Origin: Lutjanus erythropterus
Lineage: Eukaryota; Chordata; Actinopteri; Lutjaniformes; Lutjanidae
DNA: 64,000 nucleotides
Direction of reading: 5' to 3'
Assembly (NCBI GenBank): GCA_020091685.1
Contig: CM034605.1
Location: 6,655,519 to 6,719,518 of the forward strand
The notes below the pieces were generated by a model. That model was not told the DNA's origin. It made no database searches and was given only the letters and a program-made list of their open reading frames with translations. Of the stretch, positions 26,501 through 41,400 are shown piece by piece. A program made the position numbers and the translations under genes. Numbering within the stretch: position 1 is the first letter of the stretch; each line of letters begins with the position of its first letter.

Positions 26501-29500
26501 TCTAAGGACGTCAATCTCACTTTAAGAAACAGCTACAGGTAGGACCAGTTGCTAATTTTAGCTACACAGAAGCCCAGTTAGCTGGCTAACCTGTCAATAC
26601 TACTACAACTACTGGTACTGCTGGTTCTACTGTGACACTTACTGATGAAAAGTATTCTGGGACTGTAGGTCGTGATGGTGTGACCAAGATGGTGCAGGGA
26701 TAAAAACGCAAGCCCCAGACCAGAATAAGTTTGTGGCAGTTTACTTAACTACATATGCATAAAGACACAAACTGAGGATTTGCCCACCTGTACCCACCTC
26801 AAAACATTCCAGTAATCAAAGTAGTCTGATGTTCTTTATTATATTTGACACAAAAAAAAACAGTCTGACACTTAAATTGCACAAGGAGTGTACCAACTCC
26901 GGGTCATGCCAAATGGCTCTGATTTTAACCAAACAATAACACTGTTCAGACAAGCACTGATGAAATATTAAAACAAAATGAACACAGGCTTCTGCAATTT
27001 TAATGATGCTTGTGGCATGTGCAATAGAATAACTGTGATGCCTTAACGCCACGCATCTCTGTCTGCCCCCCCCCGACACGCTGAAGTCTCTTGTTCCTCC
27101 ATTGCCCCCTCTCTGAAAGGTTCATCGGGCCAATTAGGCTGCCTGGCCTTATGCAAAATGCCAGGCATTTAGTGGGAATGATAATGATTAGCGCTAGGTT
27201 ACATATGATCACAGCTGTGCTGAATGCACAGAGCACAGAGGGTTAGTTACTGGGGGCAAGAGTGATTTCATTGGCTCTCATATTCTCATTTTGGACATAT
27301 TTCAATCAATGCCATTGTGATTACAATGAAATATGAACACTTATATAAAATTACATATGCAGGAAACATACTGGGCCAATTAGTTCATATAATTTTGTTG
27401 GAATGAGGGTAATAACAGATGAATATGTTTTTGTTGAAAAGTAAAGGATATTTTTCAAAGGGTTTTGTTGCAAGGCAATTATGGCAATCCATACAGTGAG
27501 TACTTAGCCCAAAAATAAGTGTGTAAGTTATGCATATGTCCAACAACATTATTACATTTGGCCTTTTAACTTTCCCGAATTGAATCCAAGTATATGGTGG
27601 TATAGGTTTGGGTGGGTAAGGGGCTGGGAGACAGCCAGGAGAAGGGGCCCAGCTATTTACCTGCTATAACTGTAATGGATGAGGAGGATGGCAGAGGGAG
27701 ATGTATATATGTATACACACATAAGCACGCACACAGAGAGAAACCCACACACAAAACCTTGGGCAAAAAAGAAAATGGACTTCTGTGTTGGCAACAGCTT
27801 TTTCCTAATCCTCGCCCCTGGGCTATATTGTGCAGTCAAGCAGGCTATTACATGGCAACAATTAGGGGGGCTGGAGCCCAACACCTGGTCGTCTCCTATT
27901 CTGGCCCTTCAGTGGCAGCTGACTGTACAGTCTCTCAGCCAGGTGGCCCTCCTTCAATGACATTAGCTAGTCACTCCAGGGTTAATCAGGAGCCTGCCAT
28001 CATGCAATGGGCATGCATGGAGCCCCATTCAGACTAGAAGCTTTTATGGGGGGGGAAAGGGATGATGGAGACAATGTTGTTATAAAAACTTGTTCAACTG
28101 AAGATCTCAGACAGAGAGCCCAGATAATCAAAATGAACTTGGGGGAGGGGGTTAGGGCCTCTCGGATTCGTGGCCTAAATTCAGTACGCTGCCTTGATTG
28201 GCTTGAGCGGAGCTAGCAGCACGTCAACTGTGCATCCTGCAGATTATAATAGACCTTTTCATGGGTGGACAAAAACAGATGGAGGAGCGGGAAGTGCTAT
28301 ACATCCATGCAGACGGGTGATGATGTGGGGGGAGGCAAACTGGATTTTGTCAAAGTCGGCAGATACAAAAACAAGTGGGTGTAGCTAGAGCAGCCAGGCC
28401 ATATCTGCCTGCACAAAGCCCCATTCCAAAGCCCCCTGGCTTGGAGATCTGAGGGTAAATAACACTCATTAGAATAACAAAAGCTATAGATTTGTACCCA
28501 AATCAGCTAGAGTCTCATCAATAGTAATTAGAGGCTATACATAACTAATGAAGATGTGTACACTACATTAAACAAAGGTACTGAGAGCTGTTGTGTATCT
28601 AAACATAGAGTGCTGGATAAGTGGATGTCTGCAGCACAAAGCTGTTCTTACATTTCAACCACAACAATAAGAATAAGCAGGATAAATAAGGAAAGCAGAA
28701 AAGATACTCGTGTGCTGCATCAATCCTAATTTTAAAGAGACAGTTCACACCAATATCAAGAATGCATACTTATCATCTAGACTTGCTGGGTTTTGGAGAT
28801 ATCAGCTATATAGATGCCTGCCTTCTCTTGAATGCAATGGAACAAAATGGCACGCCACTTGTGGTGCTAAAAGTAGCAAAAACCAGTTTGGAGAATTTAA
28901 CACCAGCGTCTGTCTAGAAATCGTGACTCAAGTTAATCCACAGACCTTGTGACCAGTTGCATTTGGGAACTACTTTCTTTATAGTATAAAGAAAGTAGTT
29001 CCAGTGGATTCTACTGAAAAAAAAATAATTACATGGTCATTTTCGAGAGCTGATATGGCTGGTATTTCCCAAACTTGACAACTCATACAAAAACAACCTA
29101 GATGGATCAACAGAAAAAATGTCTTTCTGAATTTGGGGTGAACTTTAATGTTATACAATATGAAAAAGGCGTTTTAAAGGTCCGACTATTAGAATGTGTT
29201 GCTCCTGCATCTGCAAACAACAACACTTTCCCTTTGTTTGGCATCAAACTCAATATTATCATAGCCTGTTGCAGTGGAGAGACACATGAAGATTTGTTCA
29301 GTATGACTAGTGCTTCTCTTTCACTAGCACTTGACAATGAAACACAGACTATTAGTATTAACACATCAAAGGCTGCTTTTTGTAAGAAGAGGCAGACAAT
29401 GCACAGCGATGCATACTTAAATGTTTTGTTTTTGTTATTGCTTTGTTTTCCTTGCCTTGTCTGTCAATGCAGAAAATTCCATTTAGTGCAAAAATGCAAA

Positions 29501-32500
29501 TGCTGCGAGGCACAAGGACATCCTCTAAAAGAGAACAATGGCCACAGGCCAGCCGAGGAGCAGACACTGCCTTTGAACCATTTAAAGAGGCATTAATGTG
29601 CAACTTATAAATAATCAACTAATTCCTTCTTGAAACAGCCAATTAAGTCTGTGACATTAAAAGCAACGCAGCCTTATGTAAAAGGAAAAAGAGCAATCCC
29701 TGTCTCCGAACAAAAAAAGAGAATTGAAAATTCAATGGCCATTTAGGGACAAAGAAACTCAATAATGTCACAAGGTGTCTTCACAAGAGTCCCAAAAAAC
29801 CCAGGGCCACATCAGAGACCGACAGATTCCAGCGGAGAATGATGAGTGACATTTCACTGACATTTCCCAGCAGCATTCAATGCGAGACTGTCTCAAGACG
29901 GCATCAGAAATATCTATGGATATGCTTGCATGTGACACAGGCGTTAAGGGATGCGGGTTCTTTCAGGGGACGGCCTCAGCTCTGGGGCCGGTGATGAGGA
30001 GCATGGACCCTGGGAGATTGAATGGTAATCACTGGAGCACAGATAATGGATGATTGAAGGCTCTTTCTACGCCGCTGTTGGATTTCAATATCAGAGAGGC
30101 CCTAGAATTGGGATTCTTATCAGGGGCGGTGTGTCAAACAAAGGAGAGCTGAGCGTGAAATATGGGGTCCAACTCAGGCACACGACCATGGCGATTAGCA
30201 CAAGGATAAAAAAGGCCGCGCAAACAAAAGGGGGCAGCTTTAGCTGGACAAAGGGCTGTCCACTGCCTTGTAACAAGAGACACGGAAGGAAGAGGGGACA
30301 TAAAGGAAGGGAGAGAGTACTTGGTGGTAAAAAGAAGGCCAGGACAAGAGTTTTGCTGAGATAGCTGGAAGATGAATAGTGACAGAGCCAACTGTTAAAG
30401 AGTGTTCCAGATTCCCTGCTTCTGAAGAGGAATAATGGACCAGCAGGGATGAAATGCAATATACCCCGCCTCAAAGCCATTCATACACATCCAAACAAAC
30501 ACGCAGTTTCATTCACGTACACACTCGCACGCACAAACACACATGGTGGCACGAGGCTTCACATCTCTGCCAAGTCCATCACAAAAAAAACAAAACAAAA
30601 AAACAACAAAATTATTCCCATTTATCCCCGGATTCCAAGCGCTACAGCTTGCCAGGAAAGCTCATTAACCCTCCCTTCAAGAACCCGGAGACAAAAGAGG
30701 GGAAAACAAAACATAACTAATCAATGAGAATGCACCCATTGAGGAGGGGGGACAAGAACATGCATCCATTTGGATAACCTGAGAGGGCTAACAGCTTTTG
30801 CTTTAGTGTTGCGCTGGCTGGCTACGGGGCGGAGAAAGAAAGTTCATTAATTAAACAGGGCTAGGGGGAACAGATGGAATGGCTAGCTGGATGCTTATCA
30901 CTTAAAGCAGACAGACAGGTTTTTACACCCGTGCTAGAAGCACCACCACCATCAATCACAATGAGCATGTCTTCTCAACGGCAGTGCAGTCGGAACTAGT
31001 CCAGTGGTGACACTGGGGTCAGGGTGTTCTGGCTGATGGACAGAGACCGATGACCTATTAGCAAGAATGTCATTGTGGCAATTTTATTTTTTTATTGATA
31101 TTTAGCAGGGACATGTGCAGTGTTTGTGTCTTTGAGTCTTTCCAATTGTAGGGTCTTGATGGGTGTTAACACCTAAACCAACAGAGTCTGCCATTCCTTT
31201 ACATATTAGCAGCCAATTTGGGATGATTACTCACTGTTAGGCCTATATTTTCAAGTGAACACAAAATGTAATAAATACAATGAGAGTCATGCTATCCTCT
31301 TTGCCTGTTCAATCTGTGGTAATTTACTCTATTGAGCATTAAATTAGCAAAACTGGGTGACTGCAAGAATTTATAATAACCATTTATAATTAATGGTAAA
31401 TTGCTAGTAAATTAAATGTTAGGCAATAATTATTACACCTTACCTTAGACAATGAAATGATACTTAATGTTTACTAATTATTAAAAAATGCTATAATTTG
31501 TAATCAGATCTATACTAATGTAATCAGAATATAATTATTATCATCTCACGTGGGCATTGATGTAATATATAGTTTATAAACAAATTATTTTATATCACAC
31601 ACGCTAATAATAAAACAACATAAAATGTAGCATATTATGATTTCAAAGCTTGTTAACAGTAAGTAATAACTATTATATGAAGTTTAATTAACTAGCAATT
31701 TATCATTTATTCATGATGGTTATTATAAAGTGTTACCAACTTCAGCAGCAGTATTGTTATAGTAAAGTATCACCACAGCATTGTTAAAAAACAAACATAT
31801 AAGTCAACTGGAAGATTGTATATGCTGTTATTGATATCAGAGATTTATGACTATTAATTAGCTATTAAATAGATCAAAATTAAAATTAATACCCAATTAG
31901 CTGTTTGTTGCCATGCTTTCTGCACTTTATTTTGAAATATAGTTTGTGTCAGTAGAAAAAGCAGCTCAACAACTTGCAATGTCTATAATTGTTACAAATG
32001 TTTTTATAAATTCATAAATGTAATGCCTTGCATTGAGAAATATACATAAAGCACCTAAACTTACTTTTAATATTTTTACTTTTTAGTTTTGTTTTAACAG
32101 TAAAAATATACAGATCTGTATTTTGAGTCCAATTTGACTATTATGAACATTCACAAATTCAATACTACAGTGAAATTTAAATGAATCCAAGTACAGAAAA
32201 TACTGGTAAGCCCTAAAATTGGCCCACTGCAATGTTCTCGTTCTTCTACCTGATTCCCAAAGCCTGAGAAGGGGATGGGACAGGGAAGGCGACTCCACAC
32301 AAAACTGGCAGTCTTGCTGGCTTTCACTTTGCCGCTCACAAACACACAGATGTCAGACATGAATGCATAACAGACGGAGAGAGAAGGGGAGGGGTGTGAG
32401 GATGGGGGTTCAAGTTTAAAAATACACAGAGCATGACATTCTTTGGGTTACACTAGGCTATGCAGTTTCTACCTGGTTACTTATTATTTTATGCACAGCA

Positions 32501-35369
32501 TAAAAAAGGGGTTTGTAGGCAAACAAATAAAAATGTGGAAACGTTGAATTAACACAGCTGGATTCAAATTACACTTAAAAGGAGCACTATAATTGGTCAG
32601 AAGGGTAGCACTAAGACACATGGTGCACAAAAACACATAAACACACAAAGCATGATGGTTTTGTAATACCAGATGCACTACAAAATAAAGGTGGCTTCCG
32701 TATACATGCAAACACAAACACACCAACAGGCACAACAGTTTGACACCAGCAGTGTGTGTACGCTTCCCCAGGCGGGGCTCTGGGTCCCTGCTGTTGGCCG
32801 TCTGGTTCCACGCCTGCTCTACCTGTGTTTAAAAGGGGCGGCCCCCGTGAAGCTCAGACCTCAGAGTGCAGGCTGGGCTGGGCTGGGCCCCCAGGGCTTT
32901 CAGGGTGTGGGTGCCATGCAGCGGATGCCTTTTGTTACAGGCTGGGTGGCAAGAGGAGGAGGAACTGCGGTGGGGCGGGGTGAGGTTGGGGGGAATGGAG
33001 GAAAAAAAAATGAGTAATGCTATGAGTCATTCTGCATTAGCAGCAGGGGAGGGAGATGGAGGGGGGGGAATACTTTTGCATGTTGTATGAAGCTAGACGC
33101 CATATGCCATCCGAGCCGGGCTGCCTCCTGAGTCAGAGCTCTTGGTTTGACAGGCCTGTGCTTGCCCCCTCCTCACCCCCCAAAGCTACCCCCTTCTCCC
33201 CTAACTAAGACCCTCCTCCCTCTGAGGCCTTCTTGGGCTCCAGCAACGGGTTCTGCAATTGCTTTGGTTGTGCATGGGCTGCACCCTGTGTATTTGTGTG
33301 TGTGTGTGTTGGAGAGAGAGGGGGGTACTCAGTGATCTGAACACATCGGACATTGTCGTGAGTCCTGGCAGGAACAGCTGGTCAGCTGGAGAGAAGGGTG
33401 GGAGGAGGGTGGGGATAAGGAGGGGGAAGAGATGGGAGGCAGTGCGCTACACTGATAATGGGATTAGGTTAAAACATTCAGTGGGGGAGAGACCCCTCCT
33501 CTCTGTGTAGCCCCCAAAATACTGCGTAAACTCTCAACCGCTCTATCAAAGCCAATGCCAGCCTCCACCCAAACCAGCCTGGCCAAGTCCAAGCAGGGAC
33601 ACTTCAACTCAGAAAACCCCCACCTGCCTATCTGCCCAATAACATCCCACTACCTCCAACTAAAAGGCTTGTATCCTGTAATAAGGATACACAACAAGAT
33701 GCTTATATGCATTGCACCACAAGTCAGGGTGATTATTTTACTGTACATTATAAATTAATTAAGGGCCTTTTTATTAAGGGTGGGAATCTACCATGTAATT
33801 ATAGAACAAGTGTCCATGCATCAGGAAACAACAACAACCTCTGAGCTTGCAAGCTACATGCTGAAAATGTCAAATTAGCACATGAGTCACTAAAGGTATG
33901 AACATAAACAAGCTAGCAGTGGTTGCATTTACTTTTGCAGTGATTTAGCCATTTTAATTGCGGGGCTCACCCTCTGACGTGAAAAACTTCCACCACAAGT
34001 TTCCATCCAACGCTATTTTGCAGGGGTACTCACTTCAGAAATAATATGTATGGCAGTCAATAGCAAGACAAATAACAAATAACTTATAATAATTGTGCCA
34101 CGAATTACACATATGATTTTTGTTAATTTAAAGGATAGTTTTACAAGTCGAGAGTCTGTGAAACTTTATGGGTATGAAGATTTGTAGTACTTGAGTTTGG
34201 TGTGAAACTGCTCAGTGAACTACATTTCTTGTCTCACACAATACACGCCATCAACACCAACATTGCTGTCCCTTGTAATGACTCCTGTTCCTTTTATCAC
34301 CTGAGAAGCAAAAGAACGAGCAAAACCCCTTGCTTGTGTGACTACATCTCAGTATTAAAACACAGAGGCATCATAGTGTTAATGGCTAACGCTACCTTTC
34401 GGAAGGAGAAAGTCTGATACTTCAGCAGCTTCACGACAAACTGCAATCCTCTTGTAAATTTACCTTTAAATGTACAACAATCATATGTGTAATTCATGGC
34501 ATAATTCAAACAGGATCAAAAGAATATTTGTTGCTTGCCACTAACTACTCTTCATATTTTTACTTCAGTAAAATCCAATGGCAGTCCACCAAAAGGGTTT
34601 TGTTTATAATTTTCCAGGTACTAACTTTTCTGCATCGATTAATAATCTTCCCAGAGAGATTCATGATGCATCTAAGAATTGATTACTTTTTATAAAACCT
34701 TTTTGTTGGTCAGCCCTGTTTTCCATAAACAGGAAGCTGGCTTGTTATACTCACATCAGCTCAGACCATTACATGAATCCAGCATATAATGACTAGCCTG
34801 GCGTCTCACTGTGCCCAGTCAAGCACTGTGTTCCACACTGATATAGACTGCTGAGTATTATCTATGAGACTGCTGACAGTTATGGCACAACAGCTGGCAA
34901 ATTAGACCTATCAACGATGCTAAATAATTCATGTGAGACAACACTAACATGGCAGATCCTATTCATGACATCCTATCATGCATACAGGCGCGCACTTTCA
35001 TCTCCGCTAGGTGAGGAATCTTACTGTACACAAAAGAACGAGTGGCCGTCGGACAAAGACACAGTGAGAGTGGGACAATAACTTTCTCAGAAGGGGTGTG
35101 AGAATATGTCACTGCCAATGGCAGTGACTGTAATAATTATGATGGCGTCTGGGGGGGAGCAGCAACAGCACACAAAGGAGCACATACAGGATATCATATC
35201 CATTATGTTTGCAGTATACATCCATTTGAATTATGTACATGTCGCTTTGGCATTTGGCGGAGCAGTGGGACTGTAGATATGCTCACATGAGCCTGTGAGG
35301 GAACATGACAGACTTTGGCAGCTTTCTGGGTTCCACTGAAAGGATCAAGCCCCCCTCTCTTCTTTCTGC

Positions 35370-35400
<31 letters not shown>

Positions 35401-38400
35401 GCATCTAAAAGCCTGGCTCGCATGACTGGCGATGGGCAGAAACAGATTATGGTTATTGATCGCTGCCTGGAGATGGATCTGTGCAAGTGCGTGCGTGTGT
35501 TTACGTGTGTGTCAGAACAGAGGATGGGGACTAAGGGCAGTGTGCAAAAACTATTGATTTTGTCCAGTAGGGAGGCTATGTCTCTGAATCAAGGTCAGTT
35601 CCGCACTGTCTCACCTATTAGAAACTTGCTGTCTCCTCAACACACACACACACACGCGCAGACAGTTTTTTACCCTTAACAATACTCCCATCACAAAGAG
35701 TGATGGACGCGACATCAAACTCAAGTGGTTGTTGAAGAGAGAAATGAATCCCGGCTACTGGATGAAGACATTATTCTACAGTGACAGTATGAAGGATTTT
35801 CATCATACAGTAAATGGCAGCAGGCAGCGAAGCCATCCACTAAGAGGCTGGGTTCAGGTGACAAAAATAAACTCATTGTCTCCTTCAACCCAATATGTCA
35901 TACATTGTGTGCATGAGGTGATAAGTACCACTAACAGAGGAACAAAATTCACTCTTTCCACTCTGTTGCTGATGAATCAATAAAAAGAATGATGCTATTA
36001 TAAAAACTTAAGCTGAATTAGATTGAATGGTTTGTGGTCACAATTATTCCGAATGCAGCTGTGAAGGGTGGACCAGTTGCAGACAATACACTTAGAACAC
36101 ACAAAGCCAGACCAGCTGCATTTTCCATCAGGCGTATAAATAATAAATGATACATTATGAGTTGTCTGTGAGAGGCTTGTGATATGATGTCTATGAGGCC
36201 ACGGTCGTTTCTTGACAGAAGAAAATTACACAAATTCTAACTGACAATGAGAGCCGGACACTGTACAAGAAAATAAATATTACTTTTACACTGGGCAAAA
36301 AACCCACCAACATCTGGCTTTTGTCTTCAGTGGGAAAAGCTACAACTGGTATTCACTTGCGGAGTCAACTGACTTTGCAGCAATCACAGGTATTTATTTG
36401 CCCCAGCTCTGATCTGCAGTGATGGAAACATGAGACCTGGGGTAGACACACTAATTTTTGCCCCTTTTCAATGGAGGCGACAAAGGCTTATTGCCTCTTT
36501 TGGCAACTTATGCGACTTGTTTGCTCCTTTTCCATACATGTGTCCTGCTTGACTTGACTTTGCATGTCAGCCCAGCACAGCGGAGTGTGCACCTGCTTGG
36601 AAGCATGTATTTAACTGATGAAGCGCTCCTCTTTAATCAAGTGTCTGAACAATGAATAAACTTTTTTTTTCCTATAAATTTTCCACAATAAAAGCTGTTA
36701 ATATCAAGCAGCAACATCAGAAAATATGCGTTTTTCATTAGCATAACTTAAAATGATTATACAGCTAAAAGCAAACACGAAGCAAACAGTGAAGTGGGAG
36801 GGAAACTAAAATTCTAACCACAGACGCTCAGTTAGAAGCTACAAAATTACAGAGAGCTGAACACACAAACTCAAAGACCTTTGTCTCTGCTCTCCTGCAG
36901 AGACATGAGCAGAGTCTCAGCTGTCCAGCACACATCAGAAATAAAAGACAAAATCTTCTGGCGATGGAAAAAGGGTTAACTGCCTATTTTTAGCAGGTTT
37001 GGCCACATTTAAAAACCCACATATCCACGCTAATTTTGTGTATAAATGGTACATACAAATATACAAATTTCACATGTTGGAGGTGGAGGAAATGGAGAGA
37101 GTGAGAGACAGAGGATGCCATGAGGAAAAAGACAGAAAAATAGCAAGGAAAAACACTCTTGTAGCCTATTTCTGTGTGTGTATTTTCTAAAAATATGTTG
37201 CTGGTGGTCATTTTTCAATATCAAATCCTATTAGCCTGAGAGATCCTGGGAGCGTTGCAACGGACTGCTGGAGTCCTCTCGAGCCTTGTGACAGAGCGAG
37301 AGAGGGGGCCGCAATGCCATACTGGCCTTTTATCTGGACACACAGGGGTCATATAGCTTCTCTTTGAAGAAATATTCAACTAATTACCTTGGAGAGTGGC
37401 CTCACAGGCAGACAGCGGACTGTGGATTGTTAAGGCATTGTGGAGGGGTAATCTAAGGATGAGGATTTTCATCTTTGCACAAAAACCACACATCCCAGAA
37501 AGAAAAAGGTGGGGTCATTGTTCCAACCTGTGAAAGATAAAGAGCCACATAACCTGAGAATATAGAAGAATGACAACTGGAGAGGGAAAAGTTCAAAAGT
37601 CTGGTCTAAAAGGAGTGTAAATCCAATGAAGAAACCACCTGCCACTCATGACTTTTACCCCTTTTCCACCCATAGACAGTGCTGGCTTGGCTTGACTCAG
37701 TTTGACTTGGCATGTCAACCCAGCACAGCAAGGATTTGCATCTCCATTTTAACAGGGTTACTTGATTGGAGGTGTGTCTTTTAGATGAAATGGCTGTCTA
37801 AACACTTTATTTCCTATAAATTCTTCACAATAAAAGTCTCTTGTTATTTTATCATTTAAGTGCTTTTATTCTGAAGCAGCATAATCAGGAAATGTTTGGT
37901 TTTGATCAGCATTAACTTATCTTTTATATGGCTGGAAACGAACATGAAATAGTAAAATAACAGATACCTGAAAGTAACCTGAGAGAAACTAAACTTCAAA
38001 CCACAGAGAGTCAGTTAGAAGCTACAAAAGTGCTGAGAGGAGAACACAAAGACGCTTTTAAAAATGTCTTTCTGTTTGGTCTCTTGCACTCACAAATTCA
38101 CTCTCACAACACATACTTGTTTGAAGGGAAAGGGGGGGGTCGTAACGGGTTGGCCACAGTCAGTGATTCGTCACCGCAGCCCACTTGGAGACAGGTCTGT
38201 TTCACTATGGCCTGAAGGTCCATCTCCAGGGCAATGTGGCACAGCTCAGCGCGAGCAAAAGTGCCAATGGAAAAGCCTGATTTGTTTCATTGATGGTTCG
38301 TGAGATTATCAGTCAGGACATTCTGTGATCCCAATTCTCTTAAAAGCTAAAAACTCGGTTATCACTTTCACATGGCTGACACCAAACGTAACATTTTGGC

Positions 38401-41400
38401 TGTCCTCACATGCTCTCTAGCTAGGCAGACAAACAGCAGAAAAAACAGACATACAGATACTCATGCTGGCAGTGTGCTTTGCCTGGCACATTCATTCATC
38501 TCCTCGTTTGGAGTGCGTGAGGCCTGGCAGCCTATCAGTGCCAGAACTCCAGAGGCAGCGCTTATCTCCTCTCATAGATCATGCCTTTGTGCTGTCTGCT
38601 CCTCTGCTAAGGAATGCCAGGTAAGGCTTTTGTGGCCCAGCACAGGCCCGGTACTGTCCCACCCCCCTTTTACCCCCACCCCCTGAGGCTCACAGAGGCA
38701 GGCAGGCCTGTGGCTGCCTCCCCCCTCTGGCACTGAGAGTCACACTGGGCTAATTCACTTGGCGTCGGGTAACAGACATCTGTCACTCAGGATGCCCCCG
38801 GGGACACACAGACAAGGCCTGATATACGGGTGGGGGGGCCAAGGGATGTGATGCACTGTGAAACGCGTACAGGCAGACACATACTTACACACTCCCAGCT
38901 GTAAACAACATGCAGAGAGTGTGTTGATGTGTAAGTATAAACCAGAAGCCTTTGTTGTAAAGTACTTTGATACAAGGACTTGATAATAATTTAAAAAAAC
39001 AACTTTTTAAAAAATACATCAATGTCTCAAAAACAATAGATATTAGTTAGTCTTCCACCCGAATGAAACCACCTTGGGGGAGGTTTCTATAGCAACCGCC
39101 AGAGGGGCAGCGTGGTTCTGGTGAGGCGGTGCTGTACATGCTGTCCGAGGAGGAGCAGGGCGTTGAGGGAGATCAGGTTTCCCCCTCCAGGGACCATCCC
39201 AACTCTGCTCCCCCCTTCTCACCCCCAACTCTGCGCTGCTGGCATTCACATGCTAATTCATCTCCATTGGTGATTACACTCCCTTTAAACCAACTGACAA
39301 CTACAGCTGGAGTCAGGCTCTTAACGGCACACTGTTGGATGGAAGGGTGGAGGGATGAGAGCGAGTGTGTGTCTGTGTGCACTTGTATGTATTTTGTTGA
39401 GGGTGCTCTTATTTTGGCTCTCCTTGTGCTCCATAAAACGGTAGTGATAGATGATGACACATTATCTGTGTTCCTGCCCAAAACAGCTCCACATAACCTC
39501 CCATGATGCTCCAGGCTGTGAAACAGCCCCGGCCTAATAGCTGTATGTAAATCAGCCAGCCCATAAAGATCAGTGTCAGCACTCAGCTGTGTACGTTGGC
39601 TGACGTGACAAGCACGCCACATGTCTCAGTGAATTTACCCAAATGGGCCACTGGTGGTGCTGACAATTTAAGCTCAGTGGTGTTACATCTAATGAAATCA
39701 TTCTAAAAATGTATGCTCATAACCTTCATGATCTCAGCTGTAGGGGTAATCAGTGGCTGATTTTTTAATATTGGTGCATTCCTCTGATGAGCTATCCCTG
39801 TATGGGATAGTGAAGAGTAAACAAAGCAGAAGGCATGAGGAGTAAAGGATACAAGCTCTGGTAGAGAGTCAGCCGGGATTTGACAGCTCTGCTGGCATTG
39901 ATACAGGTGGCCCGCACCAAGCTTGGCAGCAGCGTCCCAGTGATGATGGCGCCATTAAACAGAGGTCCAAAGAAAGGAACCTGGGGGATTTAAGAAGAAA
40001 AAAAGAATAAGAACATGAGGCCTCAAAACTTCAATATTGATCCAATGTTAATCTGGTCAGTGTTCTGTCATTGTACATACAACTGGCCAAAATTAGAATA
40101 GGTCGATTAAAAATCTTTTTGTTCATCTTTTTTTTAAAAACAGTTTCTCCATCTGTTTAGGGCAAGGGTTCAAGTTGAAATTTGATTTTTCAGCTAACTT
40201 TGCATGACAAGCACACATATCTAATGTGAATCAATGCTAGGTAAATGAAATTAAAATGACAATCAATACTAAACAAAGCCCTCATATTGAGCTACCGAGC
40301 AAATACAAAGGAGCAATATGCATTTTAGCGGCAGTGTGTGAGTGTGTGTGGGTACACGCGTCTGTTCATGCATATTGGAAGGGGGCCCTTAATCACTGAA
40401 GCTCAATGGTCGTTGACCTGGAAGTTGACGTGAATGTCAAAGTCTCTCCAAAAGGTCCTGCTGTCTTCAACTTGGCCGTTCAGCTCATATAATAACCAGT
40501 CAAATAAGACAATGAACGGATTTTAACCAGAGATGAACCAGACAAATTAACTTCATTATGTGCCAGAAAACTGGGGTGTCACTCTGTAAACTAACATCAC
40601 AAATCTGAGTAGATCATTTTACAGGTTCCTGGAGATGGAAGCTGTTCACGTTGTAGAAATTTGGAAAAATTCTCTGACTTGCACGGGGTGTGGTTGGGAG
40701 GAGGGACAAAACAGAGGTAGCCTCCACTCTTCTCCCAACTGTGCTTTGACTGTGGAAACCCCATACAGGGCTGAGGCTAGAATATGTTTTACACACTTGG
40801 TTTGTGAACCACCCATAGCCTTTTAAGTTTTAAAATGTAATGCACTGTTACTTGTCTTTGTGTATTATTGGGTAAACTCTCATATTGCTCTGAAAGAAAT
40901 ACTTAACTGTTTTACTGTCAAAAATAAACAACCACATCAGCCTCTTACAGGGTTTTAATCAGTGCAGTTAGCTTTCATGTAAGCATAACACCATGAGTGG
41001 ATCATTTTGATCTCCACAGAGATGGAAATAAATTGTTATAAAGCTCATTTATACTGGTAATAAAGATTATCTGCACAAATACTAAATAACTGATAAATAA
41101 GTGAGAATAAAATACAGTAACATAATTACCACCATATGAAAGAAGTACAGCACAATATAGTAATACATGATGACAGTGTCTCCATAGGGCTGGTTGATGA
41201 GGATCAAAATACATCTACAAACATTTTCTGTTTGGCTACAATATTAAAACAGGGGGGCTAACAAATAATTGACTGTAAAACATAAGAAGCACAGTAACAC
41301 TTTCTTTGGAAGGGGTGTGCATGTCTCTGTAATAACTACATCATGACACCTATCATGAACATGAGCAATCTGTTTCACTGACAGTACCAATATGGGTTAT

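Larger units (their letters stand above)
13243..39852 (-). other. 26.6-kb intron of ralgapa2
   Basis: The intron between E13 and E14 is far longer than the others. It holds MITEs (15287, 17126, 31356, 34024, 36524, 37657), an L2-like LINE remnant (21320-23230), other repeats and microsatellites. Between them are long unique-looking stretches, notably 15629-17125, 17980-20280, 23231-28731, 29040-31355 and 38060-39850, where I see no exon or gene. These could carry conserved regulatory elements. Confidence 0.8.

Noticed and set aside
30091-30480. 129-codon minus-strand Leu/Pro-rich frame
   Set aside because: Compositional; antisense of purine-rich intron DNA without family resemblance.
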